Shown here: in pieces, positions 23,760 to 32,693 of the stretch
Numbering within the stretch: the first letter of the stretch is position 1
Layout of the letters: each line of letters starts with the position of its first letter
DNA from: CAWGJC01 sp965276665
GTDB taxonomy: Bacteria > Pseudomonadota > Alphaproteobacteria > Acetobacterales > Acetobacteraceae
Assembly (NCBI GenBank): GCA_965276665.1
Contig: OZ255620.1
Span: 4,092,001 to 4,156,000, forward strand
Length of the DNA stretch: 64,000 nt
Direction of reading: 5' to 3'
Translations under genes and position numbers: made by a program
The notes under the pieces: generated by a model
What the model was told of the DNA's origin: nothing
Seen by the model: only the letters and a program-made list of their open reading frames with translations
Databases searched by the model: none

Positions 23760-24971
23760 TCAGGCCGAAGCCCGAGACGCCGGCCGGCGACGCCGACGGT
23801 GTTGCGGCGCCGGTGCCGCAGCCGGGCGCGATCCGGCGGGCGGCGCTGCGTTGGCGGCAAGAAGCCGCACGCCGGCGGCGCGTTCGATGCCGCGGAGGGC
23901 CGCGTGTTCCGAGCTGTCGCAGAACGAGATCGCGATGCCCGTCGTGCCGGCGCGCGCGGTGCGGCCGATGCGGTGGACGTAGCTCTCCGGCTCGACCGGC
24001 AGGTCGAAATTGATGACGTGGGAGATACCTTTCACGTCGATCCCGCGCGAGGCGATGTCGGTCGCCACCAGCACCCGGGCGTGGCCGTTGCGGAAGCGGT
24101 CGAGCGAGCGCTCGCGTGCCGACTGGCTCTTGTTGCCGTGCAGCGCCTCGGCGCGGATGCCCGCGCCTTCGAGATGCTCGGCCACCCGGTTGGCGCCGCG
24201 CTTGGTGCGGGTGAACACGATCACCCGGGCCAGCGTGGGGTTTCCGAGCAGGTTGGCGAGCAGGGCGTATTTCGCCTGCCCGTCCACGAAATGGACGTGC
24301 TGCTCGATCTTCTCGGGGGTGCGGATTTCCGGCGTGATCTCAACCCGCTCGGGGCGGCGGAGGAAGCTCCTTGCGAGCTGCTCGATCGGCGGCGGCATGG
24401 TGGCGGAGAACAGCATCGATTGCCGCTCCACCGGCAGCGCCGACACGACCGCGCGGATGTCGCGGATGAAGCCGAGATCGAGCATCCGGTCGCCCTCGTC
24501 GAGGACGAAGTGCCGCACCTCGTCGAGCCGCAGATGCTGGGTGCCCATCAGGTCGCGGATGCGGCCGGGGGTGCCGACGACGATGTCGGGCCCGCGGCGC
24601 ATCCGCTCTTCCTGCGGCCGGCGGCCGACGCCGCCGAGAATGACGCAGGTGGAGAGGCGCTGTCCGGCGCCGAAGGCGCGGAACGCCGCCTCGATCTGCA
24701 GGGCGAGCTCGCGGGTTGGCGCCAGCACGAGGGCGCGTGTACTGAACGGCCGGGCGCGGCCCGGTGTCGCCGCGAGATGCTGCAGGATCGGCAGCGCGAA
24801 GGCCGCCGTCTTGCCGGTGCCGGTCTGCGCGATGCCGAGCAGGTCGTGCCCGGCGAGCAGCAGCGGGATGGCGCCGGCCTGGACCGGCGAGGGAGTGTGG
24901 AAGTTCTGCGCCGCCAGAGCGCGCAGGATTGGCTCGGCCAAGCCGAGGGCCGAGAAACTTATTTCGGTCAC
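23760..24971 (-). CDS. rhlE: DEAD-box-family ATP-dependent RNA helicase (RhlE type)
   Basis: 403 residues: two RecA folds with Q motif (Pro-Ser-Pro-Val-Gln), Walker A Ala-Gln-Thr-Gly-Thr-Gly-Lys-Thr near 48-55, Pro-Thr-Arg-Glu-Leu-Ala, motif II, Ser-Ala-Thr near 195, and Arg-Ile-Gly-Arg-Thr-Ala-Arg-Ala near 343, followed by a short basic tail (His-Arg-Arg-Arg-Arg-Arg). Motif II reads Asp-Glu-Gly-Asp rather than Asp-Glu-Ala-Asp. Both acidic pairs are kept, so ATPase activity is likely. Such enzymes remodel RNA in ribosome assembly and decay. The basic C-tail is common for RhlE. Confidence 0.92.
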   Translation of the reverse strand: MTEISFSALGLAEPILRALAAQNFHTPSPVQAGAIPLLLAGHDLLGIAQTGTGKTAAFALPILQHLAATPGRARPFSTRALVLAPTRELALQIEAAFRAFGAGQRLSTCVILGGVGRRPQEERMRRGPDIVVGTPGRIRDLMGTQHLRLDEVRHFVLDEGDRMLDLGFIRDIRAVVSALPVERQSMLFSATMPPPIEQLARSFLRRPERVEITPEIRTPEKIEQHVHFVDGQAKYALLANLLGNPTLARVIVFTRTKRGANRVAEHLEGAGIRAEALHGNKSQSARERSLDRFRNGHARVLVATDIASRGIDVKGISHVINFDLPVEPESYVHRIGRTARAGTTGIAISFCDSSEHAALRGIERAAGVRLLAANAAPPAGSRPAAAPAPQHRRRRRPASRASA

Positions 24972-25188
24972 GATTGATGATATTCCCTGGGCGCACGAGC
25001 GGATTGCCGCGCCGGAAGCGCCTTTTGTCCGCCAGCCCCCGCGTAACGACGGGACGGAGCTGTTTCGAGAAGATTTCCGGGAAGGGCGCGCCGCCAGGCT
25101 CGCCAGTTACGCGGTCACGGAACTCGCAACCCCATATCGGCGTGAAGCATCCGCGACGCAAGCGAAATCATCATAGGTCCGGCTCGAC

Positions 25189-25386
25189 ATGCGCGTACGG
25201 GCCGGTACTGTAGCCCGCATGGAACATTCCGATCTCGCCGCCGCCGCGTTCCTCGGCCTGCAGACCGCCTTCATCCCGCGCCCGACCGAATACGGGCCGG
25301 GCCGGAGCCGTGACGTCAAAGCCGAGCGGGACTGGAGCTATCTCCCGACGGATATTGGTGATCTCGCGACACGGCTCGGCGCCTGA
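25189..25386 (+). pseudogene. C-terminal fragment of a HAD-type (S)-2-haloacid dehalogenase
   Basis: A 65-codon frame encodes the end of a type II haloacid dehalogenase: His-Ser-Asp-Leu-Ala-Ala-Ala near the middle, then Gly-Leu-Gln-Thr-Ala-Phe-Ile-Pro-Arg-Pro-Thr-Glu-Tyr-Gly-Pro-Gly and Asp-Ile-Gly-Asp-Leu-Ala-Thr-Arg-Leu-Gly at the stop. The catalytic N-terminal Asp motif and the cap domain are absent and no upstream frame continues it; a stop lies just before. It is therefore a remnant, possibly left by a deletion between the helicase and the entericidin gene. Confidence 0.6.
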
Positions 25387-25448
25387 GTCGGAACGGAAGC
25401 CAATCGTTAGCGTTGATCCCGGTCGTGTTTCGAACCAGGGGAAAGATC

Positions 25449-25598
25449 ATGACCCGCCTCTCCACCGTCCTTGCTATTCTCGCCATGTTGGGTGCCGCTT
25501 CCGTGCTCAGCGCCTGCAACACCGTCGCCGGCGCCGGGCAGGACGTCTCGGCAACCGGGCAGGCCGTCAGCAACGGCGCGCAGAAACTGAAGCCCTGA
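25449..25598 (+). CDS. Entericidin-type small lipoprotein (EcnA/EcnB family)
   Basis: 49 residues: a hydrophobic signal with lipobox Leu-Ser-Ala-Cys at about residue 20-23, then Asn-Thr-Val-Ala-Gly-Ala-Gly-Gln-Asp-Val, the hallmark of entericidins, and a short Ala/Gly/Ser tail. In E. coli EcnA/EcnB form an osmotically controlled lipoprotein antidote/toxin pair; in alphaproteobacteria single copies are common and their role is unclear. ATG 25449 follows GGGGAAAG. It is monocistronic here. Confidence 0.85.
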   Translation: MTRLSTVLAILAMLGAASVLSACNTVAGAGQDVSATGQAVSNGAQKLKP

Positions 25599-25693
25599 TC
25601 GACGCGGGCGGCTCGGCACCGGCGGTTGCACCGGCGCTGGGTTGCTGCTCTTGAAACGGGACGTCCGGCCGCCGGCCAGTCAAAGAAAACCGG

Positions 25694-28489
25694 TCAGTAC
25701 GATTTCAGCAGGCGGCCGATATAGTCGAGTTCTTCCTGCGGCCGGGTGCGCTGGCCTTCGCGCCGTCTGAGCTCGTCCTGAATTTCGCGGCTTCGCTGCG
25801 CTTCCGTCTTGTTGGGAATCCGGACGTCATCGCCCTGGTCCGAACCCGACGTTCCCTCGCCGGTCAGCCGGCCAAGCGGGTCGCGCGGACCATCCTGCTT
25901 TCCGAAGCTGCCGGTCCCCGCGTAATTGCCGTCGCGGTCACCGCCATCCGCGTTGCCGGCCGCGTCGCCCTGGCCGTCCTGGTCGCCGTCCTGACCGCTG
26001 TCCTGACCCTGGCCCTGCTGGCCTTGCCCGGGGCGCATGCTCAGCCCGAATTGCGTGGCCATCTGCTGGCCCATCTGTTGGCCGCCCTTCTGGAGGGCAT
26101 CGATCGCTTTCTGCTCGGCGGCGGCCGCCTGCGAATCTTGCCCCTGCCCGAGCGCCTGGACGGCCTGCTGCATCGCCTGATCCGCCTCGCCGAGACTCCC
26201 CGGGACCTTGCCGGTGAGATCGCCGAATTGCTGCATCAGCTCGCCGAGCGCGCGCCGGAGCGCGTTCTGGACTCGTGCATCGCGCCGGCCCGGTTGCCCT
26301 CGTCCACCTTGCCCCTGGCCGCTTTGCCCGATCTGATCCTGGCCGGTCTGATCCTGCCCGTTCTGAGCCTGACCATTCTGTTCTTGGCCATTCTGCCCTT
26401 GGCCATTCTGCCCTTGCCCGGGCTGTCCCTGACCTTGGACCTGGTCTCCCGGTGGCGGGCCGCCTTGCGCCCGATCACCGGGCGGAGAACCGCCATGGGA
26501 CAGGCCGCCGAGATTCGGGCCATTGCTCGGGAACTGGCCGGGAAGGGGGAGGGGCCCCGGCCGCTGTGCATTCGATGACGCGCGCTCCTGCGTATGGTCG
26601 AGCACGCCGCCTTCCCGCTGCAGCATGTCCTGGAGCGCGCCCATCTGCTGCTGGCCGCGCTGGCGCTTCGCGTTGTTCTGCGCGTCCTGCGGCTGCGCCG
26701 GCCTCGCGTGTTCGAGCGCCTGCAGCATCTGCTCGAGCTGCGCCATCTGCTGCTGGGCATCCTGCATCCGCCCTTGCTGGACCGCGCTGCGCATCCGATC
26801 GAGCATGCGCTGCAGATCGCGATCGGTCATCGCCGGCGCGTTCGGGTCGAGCGGGGGCAGCGTCTTCCCTTCACGCTGCGCTTGCTGCAGCAAGGCCTGC
26901 AGATGCTGCTGGATCGCCTGCTGGAGCGCCTGGATGCGGCGGTCGATCGCCTGCTTGTCGGGATTGCCCTGCTGCGCCTGCCGCAGCGCGTCCTCGAGCC
27001 TGGCGCGCGCATCGGCCAGCGCGCGGGCGGTCCGCGCCGGGCTTGCCTCCTCGAGTTGCAGGGCCAGCTCCCACAGCCGGTCCTGCGTCTGCGGCACCGC
27101 CTCCGCCTCCCGGTCCCGCGCGAGCAGCGAGATCACGGCGGAGAGATTGAGGAAGACGCTGTCGTCATTGTCGAAGGCGCCGGGATCCGACGCGACGCGG
27201 GCGAGCTCGGCGATCGCGGCCGTCCGGTCCTCGGGGTGCAGGGTGAGCTGCTTGCGGACCGCGATCAGCGCGCGCGCCACCGGGTTGAGGAAGCGGCGCT
27301 CCGGCAGGGTGAACTCCGCCTGCGCGCTCATCCCGCGCTGCCCGGGCGCGTCCTTGCCGATGAGGCGCGCGGTCACAGCCAGTCCTGCCCAGGGATTGGC
27401 GGTGAGATCGTGGACCGCGATGCCGCGGGCGGATTTCGGCGTCCCGGCGAGCGGGATCGCGACCGTCAGGGGCGGTATGTCCGGCCGCTCCTTCAGCCGC
27501 AGCTCGGCCTGCAGGCTGGCGACGCCATAATCGTCATCGGCCTTCCAGGGCAGTCGGGTCATCTGGTCGCGCGAGGAGGCGCCGGGCGCGGCGCTCCAGG
27601 CGATGACGGGCGGCCGGTCGGCGATGGCGGTCACGTCCCAGCCGGCGACCTGCCTTCCGCGCCGCCGCACGACCAGCCGGCCGCCGGTCGCGATGGTGCG
27701 CTCCGCCTGCCAGCTTCCCTGCGCGAGCACGCGGAAATTCTGGCTAATGCCGTCGAGCGCGAGCGCCGGTGCGCCGGTGCCGCCGGTGAGGCTGACGGTG
27801 AGCTGCGAGCCCGCGGGCACCGCGACCCCTCCACCCTCCGGCTTGAGGAAGAGCGGCGGCACGCCGGTATAGGCGGGTGGTGTGATCCAGGCCTCGATCT
27901 GGGTCGCCGGCGGCGCGGCGCCGGCCGGGAGGGTCGGGGAGAAGGCGGCGAGGAGGCGAGGCCCGGCATCCGGCCCGGCAATGCCGAAAGCGGCGACCAG
28001 CGCGACCACCAGGCCGCCCCGCAGCGCCCGTCGGTCACGTCGCGCGAGACCCGGACGCGGGGCGCCAACGCGCAGCCGGCCGAGGCTCGCCGCCGCCCGC
28101 GCCACATGCGCGCGCCACAGCACCTGCCCGGCTTCGTCGGCGAGGGCGGGCCGGTCGGCGAGCAGCGCCAGCGGCCGATGCGCGAGGCCGGATGCCGTCT
28201 CCAGGCGGCGGTCGGCGCTCCCCGAATCCGGATGCTCCATGCGGGAGAGGCCGCGCCACAGCAGGGCGAGGGCCGCGAGGGCGAAGCCGCCGAGCAGCAG
28301 CCATTGCAGGGCGAGCGGCAGGATGGGTGGAAGACCGAGCAGCGCCAGGGCGACATACAGCCCGATTGTACCGACGGCCGGCCACAGAGCCGGCCACAAT
28401 GCCTCAAACCAGAGCGCGAGCCGTGCCTGCGCGCGGCGCAAACCAAGGCGGCGCGCGTGCGCGGGAGCGCCCTGGCCGGGGCCGCTCAT
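25694..28489 (-). CDS. TIGR02302 family low-complexity protein
   Basis: 931 residues, typical of an alphaproteobacterial family of unknown role. N-terminal membrane helices (about 30-75 and 150-175) precede a large extracytoplasmic part with the conserved Trp-Ile-Thr-Pro-Pro-Ala-Tyr-Thr-Gly near 210. A long helical, Gln/Ala-rich section follows, then a Gly-Gln-Asn repeat region (about 680-735), another Met/Gln-rich section, and a conserved end (Glu-Leu-Asp-Tyr-Ile-Gly-Arg-Leu-Leu). Its ATG overlaps the lysA stop (28486-28489), so it is translated with lysA. Because lysA makes the diaminopimelate of peptidoglycan, an envelope role is plausible but unproven. Confidence 0.88.
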   Translation of the reverse strand: MSGPGQGAPAHARRLGLRRAQARLALWFEALWPALWPAVGTIGLYVALALLGLPPILPLALQWLLLGGFALAALALLWRGLSRMEHPDSGSADRRLETASGLAHRPLALLADRPALADEAGQVLWRAHVARAAASLGRLRVGAPRPGLARRDRRALRGGLVVALVAAFGIAGPDAGPRLLAAFSPTLPAGAAPPATQIEAWITPPAYTGVPPLFLKPEGGGVAVPAGSQLTVSLTGGTGAPALALDGISQNFRVLAQGSWQAERTIATGGRLVVRRRGRQVAGWDVTAIADRPPVIAWSAAPGASSRDQMTRLPWKADDDYGVASLQAELRLKERPDIPPLTVAIPLAGTPKSARGIAVHDLTANPWAGLAVTARLIGKDAPGQRGMSAQAEFTLPERRFLNPVARALIAVRKQLTLHPEDRTAAIAELARVASDPGAFDNDDSVFLNLSAVISLLARDREAEAVPQTQDRLWELALQLEEASPARTARALADARARLEDALRQAQQGNPDKQAIDRRIQALQQAIQQHLQALLQQAQREGKTLPPLDPNAPAMTDRDLQRMLDRMRSAVQQGRMQDAQQQMAQLEQMLQALEHARPAQPQDAQNNAKRQRGQQQMGALQDMLQREGGVLDHTQERASSNAQRPGPLPLPGQFPSNGPNLGGLSHGGSPPGDRAQGGPPPGDQVQGQGQPGQGQNGQGQNGQEQNGQAQNGQDQTGQDQIGQSGQGQGGRGQPGRRDARVQNALRRALGELMQQFGDLTGKVPGSLGEADQAMQQAVQALGQGQDSQAAAAEQKAIDALQKGGQQMGQQMATQFGLSMRPGQGQQGQGQDSGQDGDQDGQGDAAGNADGGDRDGNYAGTGSFGKQDGPRDPLGRLTGEGTSGSDQGDDVRIPNKTEAQRSREIQDELRRREGQRTRPQEELDYIGRLLKSY
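26290..26450. repeat. Short tandem repeat tract encoding Gly-Gln-Asn units
   Basis: Imperfect 15- to 18-base units (plus strand TTCTGCCC-TTGGCCA and relatives) repeat about eight times inside the TIGR02302 gene, encoding Gly-Gln-(Asp/Glu/Gly)-Gln-Asn. It is a coding low-complexity tract likely to vary in length. Confidence 0.75.
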
Positions 28490-29847
28490 CCGGCGCGGCA
28501 TCCCGGCGCGAGAAAGTCCTGCATGAGAAAGTCCGGGACGATCTCGTCCCGCCACAGCGTCTCGACCCGCGGCCGGGCGCGGATCACCGCCCATTCCCCG
28601 CCATCGACCATTGCCGCCGCGGCCGGCGGGCGCGCGTTGTAGGTCGAGCTCATCACCGCGCCATAGGCGCCGGCATCGAGGATCGCGACCCGCGCGCCTG
28701 GCGGCATCGGCGGCAGGGCGCGGGCGCGGGCGAAGGTGTCGCCGGTCTCGCAGACCGGGCCGACCACGTCCACCGGCGCGGCGGGAAGCGGCAGATGGGC
28801 GGCGGCAAGCGGCACGATGCCGTGCCATGAGTCGTACATCGCGGGGCGTACGAGGTCGTTCATCGCCGCATCCAATACCATGAATCCGGTCTTGCGGGCG
28901 TGCTTCACGAGCCGGATCGAGGCGAGCAGCACGCCCGCCGGCCCGACCAGCCAGCGCCCGGGCTCGACCATCAGCCGGAGCCCGAGATCGCCGAGCGTCA
29001 CGCGAATCGCTCCGGCCAGCGCCTCGGGCGCGGGCGCCGGCTCGTTGCGATAGGGAATGCCCAGCCCGCCGCCGCAATCGACGCTCTCGACCGCGAGACC
29101 GCGCGCGCGCAGCGCCTGCACCAGCTCCGCCGCCCGCGCATAGGCGGCGCGATAGGGCGCCATGCCCAGGATCTGGCTGCCGATATGCAGCGCCAGGCCG
29201 ACCGGGGCGAGACCGGGCAGCGACGTGGCCCGCGTATAGAGTTCCGGCGCATCGGCATAGGGGATGCCGAACTTGTTCTCCGCCCGCCCGGTGGTGATCT
29301 TGGGGTGGGTGCCGGCATCGACATCGGGGTTGATGCGGAGCGCGACCCGCGCCGTCGCGCCCATGCCGGCGGCCAGGGCGGAGAGCATCGCGAGCTCCTC
29401 CGCGCTCTCCGCGTTGATCTGCGCGACGCCGGATGCGATCGCCTCGCGCATTTCCTCCTCGCTCTTGCCGACGCCCGAGAAGACGATGCGGTCGGGCGGA
29501 ATGCCGGCGGCGCGCGCGCGCCGCAGCTCGCCCTGGCTCACCACGTCCATCCCGGCCCCCGCCCCGCTCAGCACGCGCAGGATGGCGAGATGGTCGTTCG
29601 CCTTCATCGCGTAATGGATATGCGCGCCGAGCGGTGCCAGCGCCTCGGCGAGATGGCGGTAGCGCGCGCGGATCGTGCCGGCGCCATAGACCCAAGCGGG
29701 CGTGCCGAGCGCATCGGCGATCGCGGCGAGCGGGACGGATTCGAGCAGCAGCCCGTCCATCGCGTGCGCCGAAAATTGCGGCCGGGCGGCGATCAGCTCG
29801 GCGGCGATGGGGTCGGGATCGGCGGGGAGGGCGATCGGAGAGGCCAT
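28486..29847 (-). CDS. lysA: Diaminopimelate decarboxylase
   Basis: 453 residues. It decarboxylates meso-diaminopimelate to lysine using pyridoxal phosphate. The PLP lysine is K82 in His-Tyr-Ala-Met-Lys-Ala-Asn; His-Ile-Gly-Ser-Gln, Gly-Gly-Gly-Leu-Gly-Ile near 245, Glu-Pro-Gly-Arg near 294 and Cys-Glu-Thr-Gly-Asp near 360 (the Cys-Glu from the partner subunit) are all present. The start ATG at 29847 opens the protein cleanly. The TIGR02302 gene follows by ATGA overlap; the argH that often precedes lysA in alphaproteobacteria is not present, a cupin gene being upstream instead. Confidence 0.95.
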   Translation of the reverse strand: MASPIALPADPDPIAAELIAARPQFSAHAMDGLLLESVPLAAIADALGTPAWVYGAGTIRARYRHLAEALAPLGAHIHYAMKANDHLAILRVLSGAGAGMDVVSQGELRRARAAGIPPDRIVFSGVGKSEEEMREAIASGVAQINAESAEELAMLSALAAGMGATARVALRINPDVDAGTHPKITTGRAENKFGIPYADAPELYTRATSLPGLAPVGLALHIGSQILGMAPYRAAYARAAELVQALRARGLAVESVDCGGGLGIPYRNEPAPAPEALAGAIRVTLGDLGLRLMVEPGRWLVGPAGVLLASIRLVKHARKTGFMVLDAAMNDLVRPAMYDSWHGIVPLAAAHLPLPAAPVDVVGPVCETGDTFARARALPPMPPGARVAILDAGAYGAVMSSTYNARPPAAAAMVDGGEWAVIRARPRVETLWRDEIVPDFLMQDFLAPGCRAG

Positions 29848-29871
29848 CGCCTTCTCTACCGCGTTTGGCGA

Positions 29872-30330
29872 TCAGGGCACGAGATGAAGATCGTCGGGCG
29901 CCTGCGGCGGCATCTTGATGGCGAGCACCTTGAGCTCGCCATTCGGCACCACGGAGCCGGCATGCGCCGTGCCTTTGGGGATGACGATCAGGTCGCCGGC
30001 ATGAATCTCGCGTTGCGTGTCGCCGAGCCAAAACGTGCCGCTGCCGGAGATCACGTACTGGAACTCGTTGGCATCGTTATGCACGTGCTTCGGCACGTTG
30101 CCGGTCTGCACCGCCATCGTGCCCTGCGGCAGCACGACCAGGGTGCGGGAGCGGAGCGTGCCGAGATGAGGCACGATGGCGCCGAGATCGGCATCGGTGA
30201 TCGCGCCGAGATCAATGATCCGCGGCTGCAAGGAAGCGGTGTCGGCATGCGCGGGGGGCGCCACCCGCGCGGCAAGCAGCCCGGCGAGGAAGGCGGCCGG
30301 GATCGTGGTCAGCAGGAGCAGCCGGCGCAT
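29872..30330 (-). CDS. Periplasmic cupin-domain protein
   Basis: 152 residues. A Sec-type signal (Met-Arg-Arg-Leu-Leu-Leu-Leu... Ala-His-Ala near residue 29) is followed by one cupin fold with His-Val-His-Asn-Asp-Ala-Asn-Glu-Phe-Gln-Tyr near 83 and Pro-Lys-Gly-Thr-Ala-His near 118, giving metal ligands of the two classic cupin motifs. ATG 30330 follows GGGGGAA; a further in-frame ATG at 30345 overlaps that site. The substrate is unknown. It lies between lysA and the glucosidase gene, all on the minus strand. Confidence 0.8.
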   Translation of the reverse strand: MRRLLLLTTIPAAFLAGLLAARVAPPAHADTASLQPRIIDLGAITDADLGAIVPHLGTLRSRTLVVLPQGTMAVQTGNVPKHVHNDANEFQYVISGSGTFWLGDTQREIHAGDLIVIPKGTAHAGSVVPNGELKVLAIKMPPQAPDDLHLVP

Positions 30331-30353
30331 CTTCGTTCCCCCCATTGCAGTTC

Positions 30354-32534
30354 TTAGCTGATCATCGTTGCATGGATGTCGCCCCAGCGCGCAAGCACGC
30401 TCATCGAGACGTCGGCGCCGCTGCCGCGCAGCATGACGTCCATGCGCGCATCGCCGATCGACAGACCGCGCAGGATGACGCGGTCGAGGAAGCGCGGGAG
30501 GGTCGGCCGGTCGAAGCTGATGCGGCGCTGCACCGGATCGAAGCCGAGGCCGAGACAGGATTGCATCAGACTGAACGGGGTCATCGCCGCCCAGGCCTGC
30601 GGCGCGCAGGCGACGGGGTAGAAGGTGGGGCCGGTGCCGCGCCGGCGCGGAAAGCCGCAGAACAATTCCGGCAGCCGGCGCAGATCGATATAGGCGCAGG
30701 CATCGAACAAGCCCTGCATCACCCGCGCCGCCTCCGCGCGCATCCCGTGACGCGCGAGCCCCATCGCGATCAGCGCGTTGTCGTGCGGCCAGACCGAGCC
30801 GTTGTGATAGGACATCGGATTGAATCGCGGCTCGCCGACCGCGATCGTGCGAATGCCCCAGCCCGAGAAGAACTCGCTGTCGAGCAATTGCGCCGCGATC
30901 CGCTCGGCATGCGCCGGCGTGGCGATGCCGGTGAGCAGCGTGTGGCCGGCATTCGAGGATCGCACACGGCAGGGCCGCTTCTCGCCATCGAGCGCCAGCG
31001 CGTAGGTGCCGATATCCTCGCACCAGAACGCGGCGGCGAATGTCTGCGCGAGATCGTCGGCCGCGGCATCCAGCACCGCGCCGCGCTCGGCATGGCCGAG
31101 GCGCCGCGCGATGGCGGCGGCGGCGCGGCGCGCACCGAACACATAGGCCTGCACCTCGCAGAGCGCGAGCGGACCCTCGGCCGTCGAGCCGTCGGCGTGG
31201 AACACCGAGTCGTGGCTGTCCTTCCAGCCCTGGTTCGCAAGCCCCTTTTCGGTCATGCGGAAATATTCGACGAATCCGTCGCCGTCGCGGTCGCCGAAGC
31301 GGTCGATCCAGCCGAGCGCCGCCTCGACATGCGGCCAGAGCGTCCGCAGCGCCTCGATGTCGTCGGTCCGCGCGAGATAGGCGCCGGCCAGCATGACGAA
31401 AAGCGGCGTCGAGTCGACGCTGCCGTAATAGTGCCGGAACGGCACCTCGCCGAGCATCGCCATCTCGCCGTGCCGCACCTCGTGCAGGATCTTGCCCGGT
31501 TCGGCATCGGCCACCGGATCGATCGCCTTTGCCTGGTGGGCGGCGAGATAGAACAGCACGCCGCGCGCCATCGCCGGATTCGCCCACAGCATGCCGAGCG
31601 CGGTGATGATCCCGTCGCGCCCGAACACGGTGCTGAACCACGGGATGCCCGCATAGGGGAACGGCCCCTCCGCGGTATCGGTGACCAGCATCGTGATGTC
31701 GGAGACCGACCGGCAGAGCGCCTCGTTCAGGATGTCGTTGGAGGTCTCGACCGCGGTGACGCGGGCCGAGGATGCGCGCTGCGCGCGACGCGCATCCAGA
31801 TGCGCGAGCAGGAAGCGGTCGCGCGGGCGGCGGGTCGGCGCGCTGCCGTCGCAGCTGATCTCGATGTAGATGAGCTCGCGGCCGCCCGGCGGCAGGCGCA
31901 AATGGAACATCGCTGCCCCGCCATCGAGCCGTGCCGGCAGCGGATCGAAGCGAAGCCGCGTGCGACGCTCCTGCCCGTCGAGTCCCTGATAGGCGAGGGT
32001 GACGGAGCCCACGCCGATCTCCGGCGCGCGCGCCTGCCCGCGATCGTCCCGCGGGGAGCCGCGCACCTCGAACAGATCGACAAAATCGGCATCGAACCGG
32101 ATCTCGAGCGTGAGCTCACGCGCGGTCTCGGAGAAATTGCGGATAAGCAGGCGCTCGAAGGCGGACGCGTCCCAGAGGAATTTCGTGCGGCGGAGATGCA
32201 CGCGTCCATGGTCGAGTGGCAGGCCGGAGGCGTCCCGCAGATCGGGATTGGTGAGATCGCAGATCAGCGCGCCGTTATCGTCACGCAGGCTCGAGCTGAG
32301 CAGCATCGGGTGCGTGCCCTGCAGGGCCATCGCGAAGCGCGAGAGATAGCGCGTGTCGCGATGATAGAGCCCTTCCGGGCTGCCCGGCACAGCGCCGACA
32401 TCGCCGTTTTGGTCGAACACCGCGAAAGTGTCGCCATGTTTCAGCGTGCGGCTCCGGCGTTCCTGCAGCGAGGTGGTGGCGGCGATCGCGAATTCGGCCC
32501 CGGGCGGCGGCGGAGCGGCCGTGGCGAGACTCAT
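30354..32534 (-). CDS. Glycogen debranching-type amylo-alpha-1,6-glucosidase
   Basis: 726 residues. The N-terminal domain (about 1-260; Thr-Leu-Lys-His-Gly-Asp-Thr-Phe-Ala-Val-Phe, then Tyr-His-Arg-Asp-Thr-Arg-Tyr-Leu-Ser) is the bacterial GDE_N-type module. The second half is an alpha/alpha toroid with Gly-Ile-Pro-Trp-Phe-Ser-Thr-Val-Phe-Gly-Arg-Asp near 305, Asp-Arg-Asp-Gly-Asp-Gly-Phe-Val-Glu-Tyr near 420 and Trp-Pro-His-Asp-Asn near 617, placing acidic catalytic residues of the glucosidase clan. Such proteins trim alpha-1,6-branched glucans; no other glycogen gene is nearby. No signal peptide, so cytoplasmic. Confidence 0.88.
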   Translation of the reverse strand: MSLATAAPPPPGAEFAIAATTSLQERRSRTLKHGDTFAVFDQNGDVGAVPGSPEGLYHRDTRYLSRFAMALQGTHPMLLSSSLRDDNGALICDLTNPDLRDASGLPLDHGRVHLRRTKFLWDASAFERLLIRNFSETARELTLEIRFDADFVDLFEVRGSPRDDRGQARAPEIGVGSVTLAYQGLDGQERRTRLRFDPLPARLDGGAAMFHLRLPPGGRELIYIEISCDGSAPTRRPRDRFLLAHLDARRAQRASSARVTAVETSNDILNEALCRSVSDITMLVTDTAEGPFPYAGIPWFSTVFGRDGIITALGMLWANPAMARGVLFYLAAHQAKAIDPVADAEPGKILHEVRHGEMAMLGEVPFRHYYGSVDSTPLFVMLAGAYLARTDDIEALRTLWPHVEAALGWIDRFGDRDGDGFVEYFRMTEKGLANQGWKDSHDSVFHADGSTAEGPLALCEVQAYVFGARRAAAAIARRLGHAERGAVLDAAADDLAQTFAAAFWCEDIGTYALALDGEKRPCRVRSSNAGHTLLTGIATPAHAERIAAQLLDSEFFSGWGIRTIAVGEPRFNPMSYHNGSVWPHDNALIAMGLARHGMRAEAARVMQGLFDACAYIDLRRLPELFCGFPRRRGTGPTFYPVACAPQAWAAMTPFSLMQSCLGLGFDPVQRRISFDRPTLPRFLDRVILRGLSIGDARMDVMLRGSGADVSMSVLARWGDIHATMIS

Positions 32535-32693
32535 CGTGCGGCAGTCTGTCGGTGATTGCGGATCATCGGCGGGAGCCTTCGCATGGGGAAGCGCGCGTCA
32601 GAATAGTCCTGCCAAGCCTCGCTCGCCAATTGCGGCGGCGGGAACCCGCACACCGCATGCGGCGCTAGGTCGGCGTCAATGCGGGAGCTTGTC

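Noticed and set aside
26290..26450. Repeat units suggestive of a CRISPR array
   Set aside because: Units are contiguous, imperfect, in frame and encode a Gly-Gln-Asn tract; there are no spacers.
25694..30031. A continuous 1445-codon frame across TIGR02302 and lysA
   Set aside because: Absence of stops reflects high GC; lysA is encoded in another frame over the same DNA with all catalytic motifs, and TIGR02302 starts at 28489.
29872..31641. A 589-codon minus-strand frame spanning the cupin and part of the glucosidase gene
   Set aside because: Only its last 152 codons match a family (cupin with signal peptide); the rest is out of frame with the glucosidase and Arg/Ala-rich.
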